Shown here: positions 35,250 through 44,898 of the stretch, piece after piece
Layout: the number at the start of each line of letters is the position of its first letter
Position numbering within the stretch: the stretch's first letter is position 1
Translations under genes and position numbers: made by a program
Source: Macrolepiota albuminosa
Lineage: Eukaryota > Basidiomycota > Agaricomycetes > Agaricales > Agaricaceae
Assembly (NCBI GenBank): GCA_027475525.1
Contig: JAMWFC010000046.1
Coordinates: 1 to 64,000, forward strand
DNA length: 64,000 nucleotides
Direction of reading: 5' to 3'
The notes under the pieces: generated by a model
Database searches by the model: none
What the model was told of the DNA's origin: nothing
What the model saw: the letters and a program-made list of their open reading frames with translations, nothing else

Positions 35250-35697
35250 TCAAATATGACAAGAGTAGTAAGGAGGCAACCAGTCATAAGGTTGAATCCA
35301 GGGGATCTCACAGAGGAGCCTGGGTTTCTGAGGGGTTTCAGGATGTCTGGGACAGTTCCAGAAGTTAATGGGCAGCAAGATGGAGGGAAAATTGTATACC
35401 AGAGATTGTGCATGTGGGGCATGCAATAAATTGGCATGCAGGGGTGGCCCTAATATGTGATGCGTGATAGCCAGGATGACTGACATGATCCAATAATTGG
35501 CAGATGTGCCAGCAGACCGTTTCAGGGTCCTTGATGCAGGGTCATCAGGGGGTGCAGCATGATGGTGGGGTCTGATGCATGTGATGGTGGTGTTGGCAGT
35601 TGTGATAGTAGAAGTTGTGTTGTGGGGTTGGCAGAGGAGTCCCAAATGGGGTTCTAGAGATATTCTGGTGTGGTCTCAGATAGGAGGGGTTGTAACA
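35250..35697 (-). repeat. Old, CpG-depleted relic of the 56-kb gypsy LTR family
   Basis: From 35697 on the minus strand the sequence aligns to the LTR at 56117 onward: TGTTACAACCCCTCC against TGTCACGACCCCTCC, and CACAACTGCCAACACCACC against CACGACCGCCAACACCGCC. Most CpG of the young LTR appear here as CpA or TpG. The right part is too diverged to set the end. No target duplication was identified. Confidence 0.75.
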
Positions 35698-37770
35698 TGG
35701 ACAAATACAGACCAAGATTGAGCCAAGATTAGACTCTCAAAAAGCACCTCTTCATTTAAGTGAGTTGGTAATATTAATATCTAATGTTGCTTATAACTTT
35801 GTCAGTGTAAGACTCTTCAATCCAGACAATTTTTGTCAATGAACTTGATGATAAATTGGAATATATATTTCAACCAGAGCTATCAAGTTCTTATCAGACT
35901 TTAAACAATCATGCTATAGTCTAACAAACTATGCAGTTAGTAGTTAATATCTTCCTCAAGTGTTGAATCATATTTGACTGAATTTTAACAGGCCAATAGC
36001 AAAATGCAAGTTGCTCCACTCTACATTTCAAAGACAAATGACTGTAGCCAAAAAGAGCTGCATTTTACAATCTCACAACAACACAGTATACATTCAACAA
36101 TTTGAAGAAGCCTTGGCAATATATACCAGCTCATGTGTTTACTGTGACCTGCATGACAAAAAATCAGCAAAACATCCAATTTTCTACTGCACTACAATGG
36201 ATCAAGAGTTGTCAAATGTCAAAATTGCATTATTCCAAGCTTGGCAATAACAATTCAATGGCAAAATGCTGCATAGAGATATATTACCACAAGGTCAAGG
36301 ATGTAATATCAACAGAAAAAATCTTTTAGCACCTATTGCCTTTGGTATCTATCATTTACCACATTTAAAAAAACAGGCAGAGCAGGAGTTTGATACAAGA
36401 TGGAAGACTCTGGAGAATTATACTACTTGGCTCAATGGAACCTCAGTTGATAATCATCCAAGTAATCTTTGTGCAGTGTTTATGTGGTATAGTATGACTA
36501 AATTGTAAGAAAACATATTCATTTATATATATATGCCATATAGCAGTACAATTGAATAAAAAGAGGCATCAGCTCTTGACATAGTGCATTGATTTCAATG
36601 GTACTGTTTGGGTTCATTGATCTTAGAGATTCAATAGCATGTATGGAGTAGTAGAAACAGAGGGCTTATATTTTTTCTCTTCTTTTTATCTTTTGCATTT
36701 GAAGAAATTTTGTCCATTGCTATTAATGACAAGATTTTTACACATTATTGGACTTCTGCTTGGGTAATAGATTGCTAGATCTTTTTTGGGCTAGTTCTTG
36801 AGTTGATCCACTCATTCAATAGTGATGTTTTTATTCATCTCATAAAGAGATTGGTCCTTGTGCAGTGAAGTCTATTATCTTTAATAGTCAACTAATTGTA
36901 TAGCCAGAAACAACACATTCAATGGTGATGTTTTTATCCATCTCTTAAAGAGTTGCCATGGATTGGTACAGTACGGTTATGGGTACATGGTGCTCAGCTT
37001 TCTTTTCTTTGATAACAAGCATGAGCCCTTTTTCAGACTAATCATAAGGTTGGCATAGTGTCCAAGGGTTGATTTCTGATTGTGAACGTCGTAAAATGAT
37101 AGTATGAAACTTGGTGCCTACTTTTGTTGTGCAGTTTAGCATGTCATTTATACACATGTCAGCTTTTTTTTTAAACTTTTCTTGCAAAATCTGTCTGTGG
37201 ATTGGTCCTTGTGCAGTGAGGTCTATTATCTGTAACAGTCAACTAATTGTACAGCTAGAAAAAACACCCATGACTTGATGGAGACTCTATTCCATTTTGC
37301 AAAAAAGCCACAACTCTAACTTTATAATAACATATATGAAATCAGTGCTTTCTACAAGATTTGTCTGGGCCTTAGAAAATTCTAATTATTATGGTTCCTA
37401 GTTGAAAGCAAAAAGGCAGCAGAGTCAAAAGTAGTAAGCACAAAGCCAAAGAATGATTATCCACACTGAGGGATTGACTTCATATAATCACATAAAGCCA
37501 TGTATGGTTAGCATGACTGGCCAAGGTCCTTATTTAGAGGTATAGTTTGAGCTGGTTCCTGCTTGTTGTTCTGTACTTTTCTGTGTATTTATTGGGATGT
37601 TTTGGAGATATAGATTGGTTGAGACTGCTACTGGAGGCTTACAGTTTTCAAATTAAATGTTTACTTTGACTTAGGGTACATAGTGTATCCCTGACTGCTG
37701 GTACAGCATTGTATCAGCATTGTATCATCTCCTCCCCACCAAATAAAGACTGTTCTCAGTCAAATAGCTG
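35698..37770. other. AT-rich repeat-derived sequence
   Basis: A plus-strand run about 36000-36508 reads as a protein-like piece with Cys/His (SSCVYCDLHDKKSAKH, FYC, then NNYTTWLNGTSVDNHPS-like sequence) interrupted by a stop at 36248. It resembles zinc-ribbon parts of transposon-borne proteins but is unassigned. Two direct repeats are visible: GATTGGTCCTTGTGCAGTGA…TCAACTAATTG at about 36851-36910 and 37197-37260, and TTCAATRGTGATGTTTTTAT near 36816 and 36918. Confidence 0.4.
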
Positions 37771-38800
37771 CTAACTTGTAATGCTCTCATAAGCCCATAC
37801 AGCTCTCTTAGGTTGGGAAAACCTAGTCTCCCACTCATTTAAAGTAATGGACTCAAATCTAGCACAAGTCCTCTGTTTTAAATTTGTGCTGTCTTCTTGG
37901 AAGATTCCAAATCCAACAGCCATCCAAGAAGTGTCTACTGCTAAGATGACAGCCTCTTCAGCACAACTTGCTAACCTCCTCTTCATCTCCTTCTGTTCTT
38001 CCTCTCAGACAAAAGCCACATCATCTTTAGTCAGCCTATTAATAGGCTCTGAGATCTTGGCATAGTCTTGAATAAACATCCTAAAGGTACCACAGAGACA
38101 TTGCAGCAGTCTTCTCAACTCATGACCGCTGCATATCTCTTTGTCTTTAGCCTGCGCTCCTGATAGGAACACAAGTGACCTACTATAGTGATTTCATCTG
38201 CACATAGCACAGATTTAGTCTCTGAAAAGGTTCCTCCAGCATACTTGATGCACTGAACAACTTTATTGACATTGTTCAGGTGCTCCCATACAAAGTGCCT
38301 AATCTCTTTATTCTCTGCAATAGTCTCATATTCTCCTCTTTTCAACTCATATCTAGCCTCTGGTCCTCTTATTGGAACATCATCAATATAAGGCCAAGTG
38401 ACATGAGGTATCTCATTCTGCAAGATATAAATAACATCATCATGAAAGATGAGAACTGAATTAGTCCATCTTATTGGCAATGTTGCTAATTCAAGGGCTC
38501 CATAAGGTGTCTGAAAGGTGGTATAGTCTCTAGACTTGGGGTCCAGAGTCCTTTCATCATATCCAACATAGTTTTAGCAAAGTGGTTGGCCAGTTCTTTT
38601 GTAGCAGGAGGTACTCCAGAATGAGCTATAGTGACTTTGTTTAGAGGTTCTAAACTGTGCACAAGCCTTAGACTTTTCCCATTCTTCTTCAGAACAGCAA
38701 ACCATTGTCATCCTATATGAGGAGTTTGACCTCTCATAAACTCCTGCTTCCAACTTCCTCTTTATCTCTTTGCACAGGTCATTGTACTTTCCACCTTTCC
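37771..38800 (-). pseudogene. Ty3/Gypsy reverse transcriptase-RNase H relic
   Basis: The minus strand reads EIKRKLEAGVYERSNSSYR, KKNGKSLRLVHSLEPLN, TFQTPYGALELATLPIRWTNS, IFHDDVIYIL, PYIDDVPIRGP and, after a break, VDTSWMAVGFGI and RFESITLNEWETRFSQPKR. This is the reverse transcriptase and the start of the RNase H-like region of a basidiomycete gypsy group whose active site reads YIDD in PYIDDVP. It is frameshifted near 38705, about 38550 and between 38115 and 37986. It is a different family from the chromovirus at 56 kb, whose active site is YLDD. Confidence 0.8.
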
Positions 38801-38807
38801 AGCGGAT

Positions 38808-39251
38808 GTGTCCAAAGGGGCTCCAGAAGTAGTTATATGGTTTCAGCCACCTATGGAGTTTGAACCTCCAGTGGATACCTACTTGGAGAAGTGGCTGGAG
38901 GCCAATCCCTGCACTGAGCAGGAAGCAAACAATGTGGTGCCCCTAGAGGTACCCATGGGGCCTGGAAAGTTGATGATGGCCTATCCTTAAGGGGATAGTG
39001 AGGATGAAGATGCTGCATACATCAGTTTGGATGAGGCTACTCCCAACAAGAAGGAGTCAAAGCATGAGCAGGGAGTGCACATTGCACATAACATCAAGAA
39101 GCAGAAGAAGCAGAAGAACGAGGCTGCTGAATTGGAGCGTGACATAAAAAGGCACTCCAAGGAAGCCACTGGGATCATCCCTATGAGCCTAGGGGTTCAA
39201 ATATTCCCAGATCTAATGGTGGAAAGGCTCAATTCCTTCTTCAAGGAATGA
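38808..39251 (+). pseudogene. Unknown transposon-associated frame with one stop
   Basis: On the opposite strand to the RT relic, one frame runs 148 codons with a single TAA at 38988-38990. It contains PPMEFEPPVDTYLEKWLEANP, DSEDEDAAYISLDEAT, a basic stretch KKQKKQKNEAAELERD, and ends FPDLMVERLNSFFKE. It looks like real, recently interrupted coding sequence, but I cannot assign it. Confidence 0.4.
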
Positions 39252-39305
39252 GGCAAGTACTCTCCTGCAGAATCCTGAGGCTAATGGCCTCTATTATCTT
39301 ATGGC

Positions 39306-39340
39306 ATGAGCTGGAACAAGTTTTGCTTTTCCAGTGGTAA
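39306..39340 (+). pseudogene. Kre6/Skn1 micro-fragment
   Basis: About 35 bases encode SWNKFCFSSG followed by GTAAGT, matching the motif in the fragment at 14.76 kb (24 identical bases), but with the family Trp intact. Nothing else of that gene is seen here. Confidence 0.6.
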
Positions 39341-39372
39341 GTGGTATGGAGCCAAATTGAGTGGTATTAGGT

Positions 39373-39686
39373 TGTTAGAATCTGGACCATAACACCTAAT
39401 AGAATACAGACACCGTTAGTGTCAATCTAATGGTAGGTAGTCAACATCAATATGTAGAGTCCGTATTTAAGATATAACTCACCCCCAGTCTGTATTATAA
39501 ATGACTGAGGGTGCTCAACAGGTGCAAGTATACAAGGTGGCCAGTCCTTCGTCCGTCTCATAATGATGGTGATAATAAGATGTGATATCAGCAAGGGTGA
39601 AAAATGTGATATTAGCAAGGGTGAATTGTGATCAAGTAGAAGTAGCATGCATATGGCGCGCTCAAGATGTCCTTGTTATTCCAACA
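39373..39686 (+). mobile_element. Solo Copia-type LTR, 314 bp
   Basis: Starts TGTTAGAATC, ends ATTCCAACA, and is flanked by a perfect 5-bp duplication TAGGT (39368-39372, 39687-39691). It carries both stem-loops of the family: GACAC/GTGTC (39409-39423) and CACCCCCAGTC/GACTGAGGGTG (39480-39513, one mismatch). It differs widely from the complete Copia LTR outside these. Confidence 0.9.
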
Positions 39687-39691
39687 TAGGT

Positions 39692-40773
39692 GAGTTGCTA
39701 CGTTTGAGGGGAGTGTCACCCTTGATGACCCGATTGTAGGTTGAAATATATTTCATACTTACCCACCACACCTCTCCCAAGAAGAACTGCTTATATTACT
39801 TATATACATATATATATATATACACGTCGGAGTCGAGACAGGCGTAGCACTCTCGATAGTACTCCGACTTACCTGGTAAAGACTCCAAACCTGAGCGAGG
39901 TCATTGGTACAAGAATAAAAAAAAACATGTACATCCCCTTTTACTTTTCCTTTTCCCTTTCCCATTTTCTTTTTCTTTCCCTTTCCCTTTCCTTTCCTTT
40001 CCTTCACCACCCCACCCTTCCACCGACAAAAAAGCACACGCATGGGGAGTACGTACGTACAATGTATAAAAACAAACACAGCAAGAAAACGCGCGAGCGA
40101 ACGACGTGTCACCCATTACGTGAAAGGACAAAAAAAAATAACAACAAGAAAGAACATGAACATGAACATGACAAAGGACCAGAAACAGAAACAAGAACAA
40201 GAACAAGAACACCAAACGTCCAGATCCACCTGTATAACAAAAGAGCATGTGTGTGTGCGTGCGTGTGCGAGCGAGCAAGCGAGCAAGATATTCAAAGAGG
40301 AATAGAAAGAGAAAGAGAGAGCGTAAGGAGCGTGAATGAACCGTGGACAAACGAGTGTGGGGAGTTGTACAGTGTGTGTGTGCAGGTGGTGCTGGTGCTG
40401 GTGATGAGGAATGGGCAACTAGGTTAGGTTAGGACAGGACAGGACAGCGAGCTAGCGGGCGACGGCAGCGACAAGATTGCAAAAGCAAAAACAGGAGGGG
40501 GTACGAACAAGAAAGCTGGGCCAGCCGGCCCCGAGCAAAAAAAAAAAAGAAAAAGCTTATAACAGGAGTAACGTAAACACATAACATAAACACGAAAAAC
40601 AGCAACAAAAAAGAGAGAGAAAAAGTTCTACAATGAATAATATATCACAGATAAGAATAAACACGAGAGTCGAAAAATTTATTGTTGGGTTTTCTGACAT
40701 CCAGAGGACCTATGTACGTGAGTATCAGCCCCATCAAAGCATGAAAAAAAAAACAAAAGGGACTGACCCAGAT
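39692..40773. repeat. Low-complexity, microsatellite-rich intergenic region
   Basis: Includes TA repeats (39805-39822), a CTTTTCC-type pyrimidine tract (39945-40010), GAACAA repeats (about 40180-40215), a GAGCGAGCAAGC stretch (40268-40287), AGGTTAGGTT and GGACA repeats (40418-40446), and A runs. Frames on both strands here are compositional. Confidence 0.6.
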
Positions 40774-42054
40774 TCAGAACGCTCGGCCTACATGCACGAC
40801 GCAGCCGCTGTCCGTAGTTCTGGGGTACTCGTCATGGTCATGGTCAGCAGGGGACGGGGACGGGTAGCAGCGGGGCCATGCGACGGGATCTTTTGGAGGG
40901 ACGGGCGGTGGTACGCGAGGGCTCGGTGGGAGAATGACATTGACGGGGCGGTGGTTAGACCCATATAGGCAGATAGTGAGGGATTTCGAGTTGCAGGTGG
41001 GCATAGGGGTGGGCGTCGGTGTCGGTGTAGGGACCGAGGCAGGGGTAGGGACGATGATGGGGGAGGGAAGGAGGGAAGTGGCACGGGAGCGGGAGCGGAA
41101 GGAGAAGGAGAGTGCATTGATTACAAGTGGTTGCTTTTGTTTTGGTGGTGGGGTGTTGTTGTTGTCTGGGAGAGACAAGAAGGAGGGGGAGGTGGGGAAT
41201 GCTGCAGTGGAGAGGGAAGGAGGGAATGCTGCGGGAGATTGGGGTGGGGAGAGCGAAAAAGACGAATGAGAGTAGGACCAGTAGGGCGAGCCGGGGTCAG
41301 TGTTGAAGGAGCTGGTGGACGCCGAGTTGAGCGTGGCCATGCTCTGCTGCTGGAGGAGACGGCGCTTGATACGGGCACGGCGGGACTCGGGCTCAAAGGA
41401 CGGGGTGGGACTGGCGGGGGGCGTGTGGCATGTGAGGTCGCCGAGGTCTGGGTCGAGCGGGGTGTCGGGGTAGTCGATGTGAGGCGCGAGGTCTGGCGTG
41501 GGCGTGTGGGACTGGGATTTTGGGGAGGCGGGGGGTCGGGGCGTCTGTGTGCGGGAGTAACACGTGTAGAACGTGCATGTGGACGACGACGACAGGTGGG
41601 ATGCGTGTGTGCATTTGCGGAGGTCGAGGGCAATGGGGGGGTCGTCGCGCTCGAGGTAGGCCTTTTTCATCTCGCGTGGCTTGGCTGGTGGGGGCGTGCT
41701 GGACGCGAGGGCGAAAAGGCGGGAGAAGAGGGACTTAAGGTGATTGCGGCGTTTGCGGCGCGAGGGACGCGCTGGAGACGGGGGCGGGGACGACGGCGGG
41801 AGGAGGGAAGAGGTGGGCTCGGGGAGGGGCTGGTAGAAGGCGCGGACGTAGTCAAACGCGGCATTGGAGGCGAAAGAACTGGCGTCGTCGTCGAGGTAGA
41901 CGGCGTTGCGGGGATGCACTAGACTGAGGTCACGGGGATAGTTGGGCGAGGGATAGCACAGAGGGTCGTCCGAGTGGATGCCGTCGAACCCCAGGACCGG
42001 AGAGTCGGCGCGGACTGGGGGCGGGGACGACGTACTGCTGCTGAGAGACGACAT
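40774..42054 (-). CDS. Disordered Ser/Pro-rich protein, 426 aa
   Basis: An open frame with ATG at 42054 and stop at 40774. It is dominated by Ser and Pro, with recurring segments such as SSTSSPPPVRADSPVLGFDG, a basic patch SRRKRRNHLKSLFSRLFA (about residues 100-117), a DDPPIALDLRKC segment, a Thr-Pro repeat (TPTPTPTP) and RCYPSPSPADHDHDE near the end. No known domain. GC content is much higher than around it. The opposite strand also shows a long frame, a shadow of the Pro/Gly composition. It is probably a functional host gene, because 426 codons stay open next to decayed sequence. Confidence 0.65.
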   Translation of the reverse strand: MSSLSSSTSSPPPVRADSPVLGFDGIHSDDPLCYPSPNYPRDLSLVHPRNAVYLDDDASSFASNAAFDYVRAFYQPLPEPTSSLLPPSSPPPSPARPSRRKRRNHLKSLFSRLFALASSTPPPAKPREMKKAYLERDDPPIALDLRKCTHASHLSSSSTCTFYTCYSRTQTPRPPASPKSQSHTPTPDLAPHIDYPDTPLDPDLGDLTCHTPPASPTPSFEPESRRARIKRRLLQQQSMATLNSASTSSFNTDPGSPYWSYSHSSFSLSPPQSPAAFPPSLSTAAFPTSPSFLSLPDNNNTPPPKQKQPLVINALSFSFRSRSRATSLLPSPIIVPTPASVPTPTPTPTPMPTCNSKSLTICLYGSNHRPVNVILPPSPRVPPPVPPKDPVAWPRCYPSPSPADHDHDEYPRTTDSGCVVHVGRAF

Positions 42055-42805
42055 GGCTTCGACTCGAATTTGATGACATGTCTACCGTTGTCCTCCAGGG
42101 TCAGGTCTGTTTTAGGTCGACCGGTAGCAGATTACCCGTTCGGCCCGTTCATTTCATGCTGATGGGGTCCTTGCCAACCTGGGTGGGCTATTGTTACACT
42201 TACACCTTGTTTGATCGTTGCCGAATCATCAACAATCTCTTGACCTGCCGTTATTCCCCTGCATTGAAGGCTGCACTGGGCTCACTGCAGCCTGCCCTTT
42301 ATGCAAGAAGACTGAAGGCTTGCGACTGATGCCAGAGCATCTTCCGTCCACTGAGTACGGATTCCTTGACCGTGTCGGATTCTAGGCGCAGTCGTGCAGG
42401 GAGTGCTGGTCCTTTGTGTCGTCATTGGAGCATCTGGCATCTGATCCCATATGCCGTGTTTTCTACATGGAAATGTAGTCGTTGTGAGTTGCTTCGTTTC
42501 TGCTTGTGATTCAAATAAATTTCTAAGCATTATGTGCAGCTGCTTTATGCATCTCTCATCTTGTTGCAGACAGCACCCTGGTCTACTATACTCGAACTAG
42601 CTCTTGGATGGACTGCTTATTGACTCGTTGGCTTATGCATGCCATGATTGTGTGTTGGGAATGGAAATGCCGTGATCGCGTCTCACAGGGCGGCCACACC
42701 GTGCTTTGTCGGCCACAGCACCATGCAGGGGCCACAATGAAGCTTTGTCTCGAGTAACACGTATGTGCGTACCTATTCACAGGAGCAGCTCTAGCCTTTC
42801 ATCAT
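42055..42805. other. Intergenic, nothing recognised
   Basis: No supportable gene or repeat. Confidence 0.4.
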
Positions 42806-43419
42806 ATGATCCCAGTGTCTCTAGTTCCCGACGTTCCAAATCTTCAACGCCGCCTTCGCAGCCAGCAGTCACAGCAAACGAGACACCCAGCAGCCCCATC
42901 AACCACCGCAGCCCCCGCAGCTCGAGCCACAATACGCCCCAGAAAAAGCGCTCACGGGGCAAACACAAGGTTTCCAAGCAGCGGGCGCCGACTACTTATC
43001 ACATCCTATGGTATCGACTCAGCCATAGTTCTGTTCAAACCACCAAGAATGCATGTAAAGTCGACCTTTTACTTCCTGGAGCGATGAATCTTCCCAACCT
43101 ACCACCATCAATGATCTATTGGGACGAAGGCCTGCCTCTCATTCCATTCTCCCTCCTTTTGCTCCAGAAACTACAGGCTTGGGATTATCACTGTTGATCA
43201 AAGGATCCCCTGCAGTGGCAACGTCAGAGGACGGATATGGAAGATTTAGATGGTTTGACTAGTCTTTCCGCCTCCGTCCCGCTCAAGTACTCGCGACCGT
43301 GGTCCGATACAACACTTTTCAGTCCCGAATTTCAAAAACTGACCGAGGAGAGAGTTTTTGATTTCTGTACGTCGTTTCCAAAATTTGTGGCTACGTGGAT
43401 ATCGTTGGGCTTTAAGTGA
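42806..43419 (+). pseudogene. Conserved unknown mushroom protein, broken
   Basis: Three pieces belong together. In one frame: RRLLITSYGIDSAIVLFKPPRMHVKSTFYFLER. After a frameshift near 43085: LPPSMIYWDEGLPLIPFSLLLLQKLQAWDYH. Then TGA at 43195-43197 and, in the same frame, MEDLDGLTSL, PLKYSRPWSDTTLFSPEFQKL and FVATWISLGFK. Together they read like the C-terminal two thirds of one protein seen in mushroom genomes, of unknown function. One frameshift and one nonsense codon disable it. Confidence 0.5.
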
Positions 43420-43559
43420 TGAAAATCTGAACCTTCGCTTCCGACTTCCTCAGCGCCAGCAAATGACTTATTTCATAGACGTTCTCGTGGTAAGGGGATA
43501 GTATCCCCAAGATTCCACATACAGGGTGGCGATTTTATGTACTTTATCTCCATTCAATG

Positions 43560-43638
43560 CGACTATGCCGGCATAGATGACATCGTCGCCAAGGTCCGCG
43601 CAATTGCCAAAAGAGAAAAGAAAAAATAAAAAGACTCA
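43560..43638. repeat. Paralogue of 24584-24986 lacking the solo LTR
   Basis: ACTATGCC-GGCAT-AGATGACATCG here equals the left flank, one target duplication and the right flank of the solo LTR at 24596-24912. Homology continues right up to the N run and stops about 8 bases left of GGCAT. On the minus strand this stretch and its continuation to 43460 are open (YAGIVALNGDKVHKIATLYVES). Confidence 0.75.
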
Positions 43639-43738
43639 NNNNNNNNNNNNNNNNNNNNNNNNNNNNNNNNNNNNNNNNNNNNNNNNNNNNNNNNNNNNNN
43701 NNNNNNNNNNNNNNNNNNNNNNNNNNNNNNNNNNNNNN
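43639..43738. other. Assembly gap, 100 N
   Basis: Exactly 100 undetermined bases, the conventional size for a scaffold gap of unknown length. The sequences on the two sides may not be adjacent in the genome. Confidence 0.95.
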
Positions 43739-43739
43739 A

Positions 43740-44238
43740 TGTCAGGGGACTCCTCATTTCTTCCTTTTCTCACTCCTTATCTCTTCACTCTCCTTCCATT
43801 CATTCTCTTATTTCTTCTGACATTATTTCATTTTACTGTTTCTATTCTTTCAACACTATCTGTCAGTACCACTCTCAGCCCTTGAGATGCTCTGGTTCTT
43901 TAGCCACCATTCAGACAAGTGTGGGCCCACTCAGCACCGCTTCCAGACCGCTTATATAAGCCAGAGTTTGCCAGAGTTTGCCCCTTATTTGTACAAGTGT
44001 CTGTGTAGGCAATTTTCGAGTTTTTAAGGTTTTGTTGTACTGTACAGTTGTTTCCCATGCTTCAGAGGCCCCAGAAGCATCCAACCTGGCATAGGGAATC
44101 CCTAGACTTGTTCTCTTTGGATCTTCCTCTGTCAGGTGAGTAGCTACCTTGATATTGTCAGTATATATTCTAATACACTTTGGATCTCCCTCTGCCAGCT
44201 GTGTGACTGAGCCACAGCCTCTAGAGGTCGCCCTTACA
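43740..44238 (+). mobile_element. LTR copy A of the TGTCAGGGGAC family (499 bp)
   Basis: Begins TGTCAGGGGACTCC right after the gap and ends GTCGCCCTTACA. It matches the 518-bp copies at 45942 and 46766 with small deletions and several substitutions, so it is older. GCTAC follows; no matching duplication can be seen on the left because of the gap. It sits inside the 935-bp-type repeat that resumes at 44239. Confidence 0.85.
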
Positions 44239-44511
44239 GCTACGGCAGGCATTATTGACGCTTAGACCTCACTAAGCATACTGTGTTCTTGCCGCTAACA
44301 TTGCCGTGTTCACTTACCGCTTCTTCATAGACGCTTTACCTTAGCACTTTACACTTGCCGACCCCCTTACCGACTTTTCCTCATTTTCACAGGCATGTTC
44401 TCTGGGACCTGCCCGGGACTCCTCACATCACTTATAGTGTGCCCAATGCAAGCTTTTGGTACAGTAACACTATAGTTATATTTGTTACTGACCAAACTTT
44501 GGGCGTCATCA
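44239..44511. repeat. Partial copy of the 33145-34079 insertion, inverted
   Basis: GCTACGGCAGGCAT through GGGCGTCATCA matches the reverse complement of about 33145-33420, including TGTTCTCTGGGACCTGCCCGGGA-type sequence (roughly 80 percent similar by eye) and the same ATCA end. The other end is missing because of LTR copy A or the gap. The flank after 44511 is not the helicase, so this is an independent insertion. Confidence 0.75.
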
Positions 44512-44661
44512 ACATGTCATGTGAAATATCTATCAGCTGCAAAGATATGAGTAGATTACTCATGAGTATTAGATGCCAGTATCTCTGACTTCACACACTC
44601 ATCAACATTAATTACTGCTTTTCTTGAACTTGTTCTTCTCTTCTGAGATATATCACTTCAA

Positions 44662-44898
44662 ATGGACCAGTATCAAGAAGCTTGGAATCACCCAATGCTA
44701 AAAGAGGAGAGCTTGTCACCAGAATGGAAAGAGGAGAGCCTGTTACCAGAGTTAAAAGAGGAGAATGTGTCACTAAAGTTGAAGAAGGAGAGTGTGCCAC
44801 TAGATTTGAAAAAAGAGAATGTGCCACCAGATTTAAAAGAAAACAGTGTGCCACCAGATGAGGATTCCAAAAATGAACCACAATCTATGCACTCTTAA
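44662..44898 (+). CDS. Short acidic protein with 9-residue tandem repeats
   Basis: ATG 44662 opens 78 codons holding six units of the form (L/W)KEES(L/V)(L/P)PE/DL, encoded by a 27-bp minisatellite (about 44698-44862). The amphipathic Lys/Glu repeat would form a charged helix. No family recognised. It may be an upstream exon or scrap of the BTB pseudogene that begins at 45014, or an independent repeat that happens to be open. Confidence 0.35.
   Translation: MDQYQEAWNHPMLKEESLSPEWKEESLLPELKEENVSLKLKKESVPLDLKKENVPPDLKENSVPPDEDSKNEPQSMHS

Noticed and set aside
39741..40427. 228-codon plus-strand frame
   Set aside because: Consists of microsatellite sequence (CTTTTC, GAACAA); a minus-strand frame is open over the same repeats.
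40418..40446. AGGTTAGGTT and GGACA repeats as telomere-like sequence
   Set aside because: Only two units and not the fungal TTAGGG; it lies in a microsatellite-rich stretch next to a gene.
41131..41922. Long plus-strand frame of 263 codons opposite the Ser/Pro-rich gene
   Set aside because: Gly/Val/Arg-rich mirror of a Pro/Ser-rich coding strand with no ATG context or family; the minus frame is longer and better.
43639..43738. X-containing proteins spanning the N run
   Set aside because: The N bases are an assembly gap, so any frame across it is meaningless.
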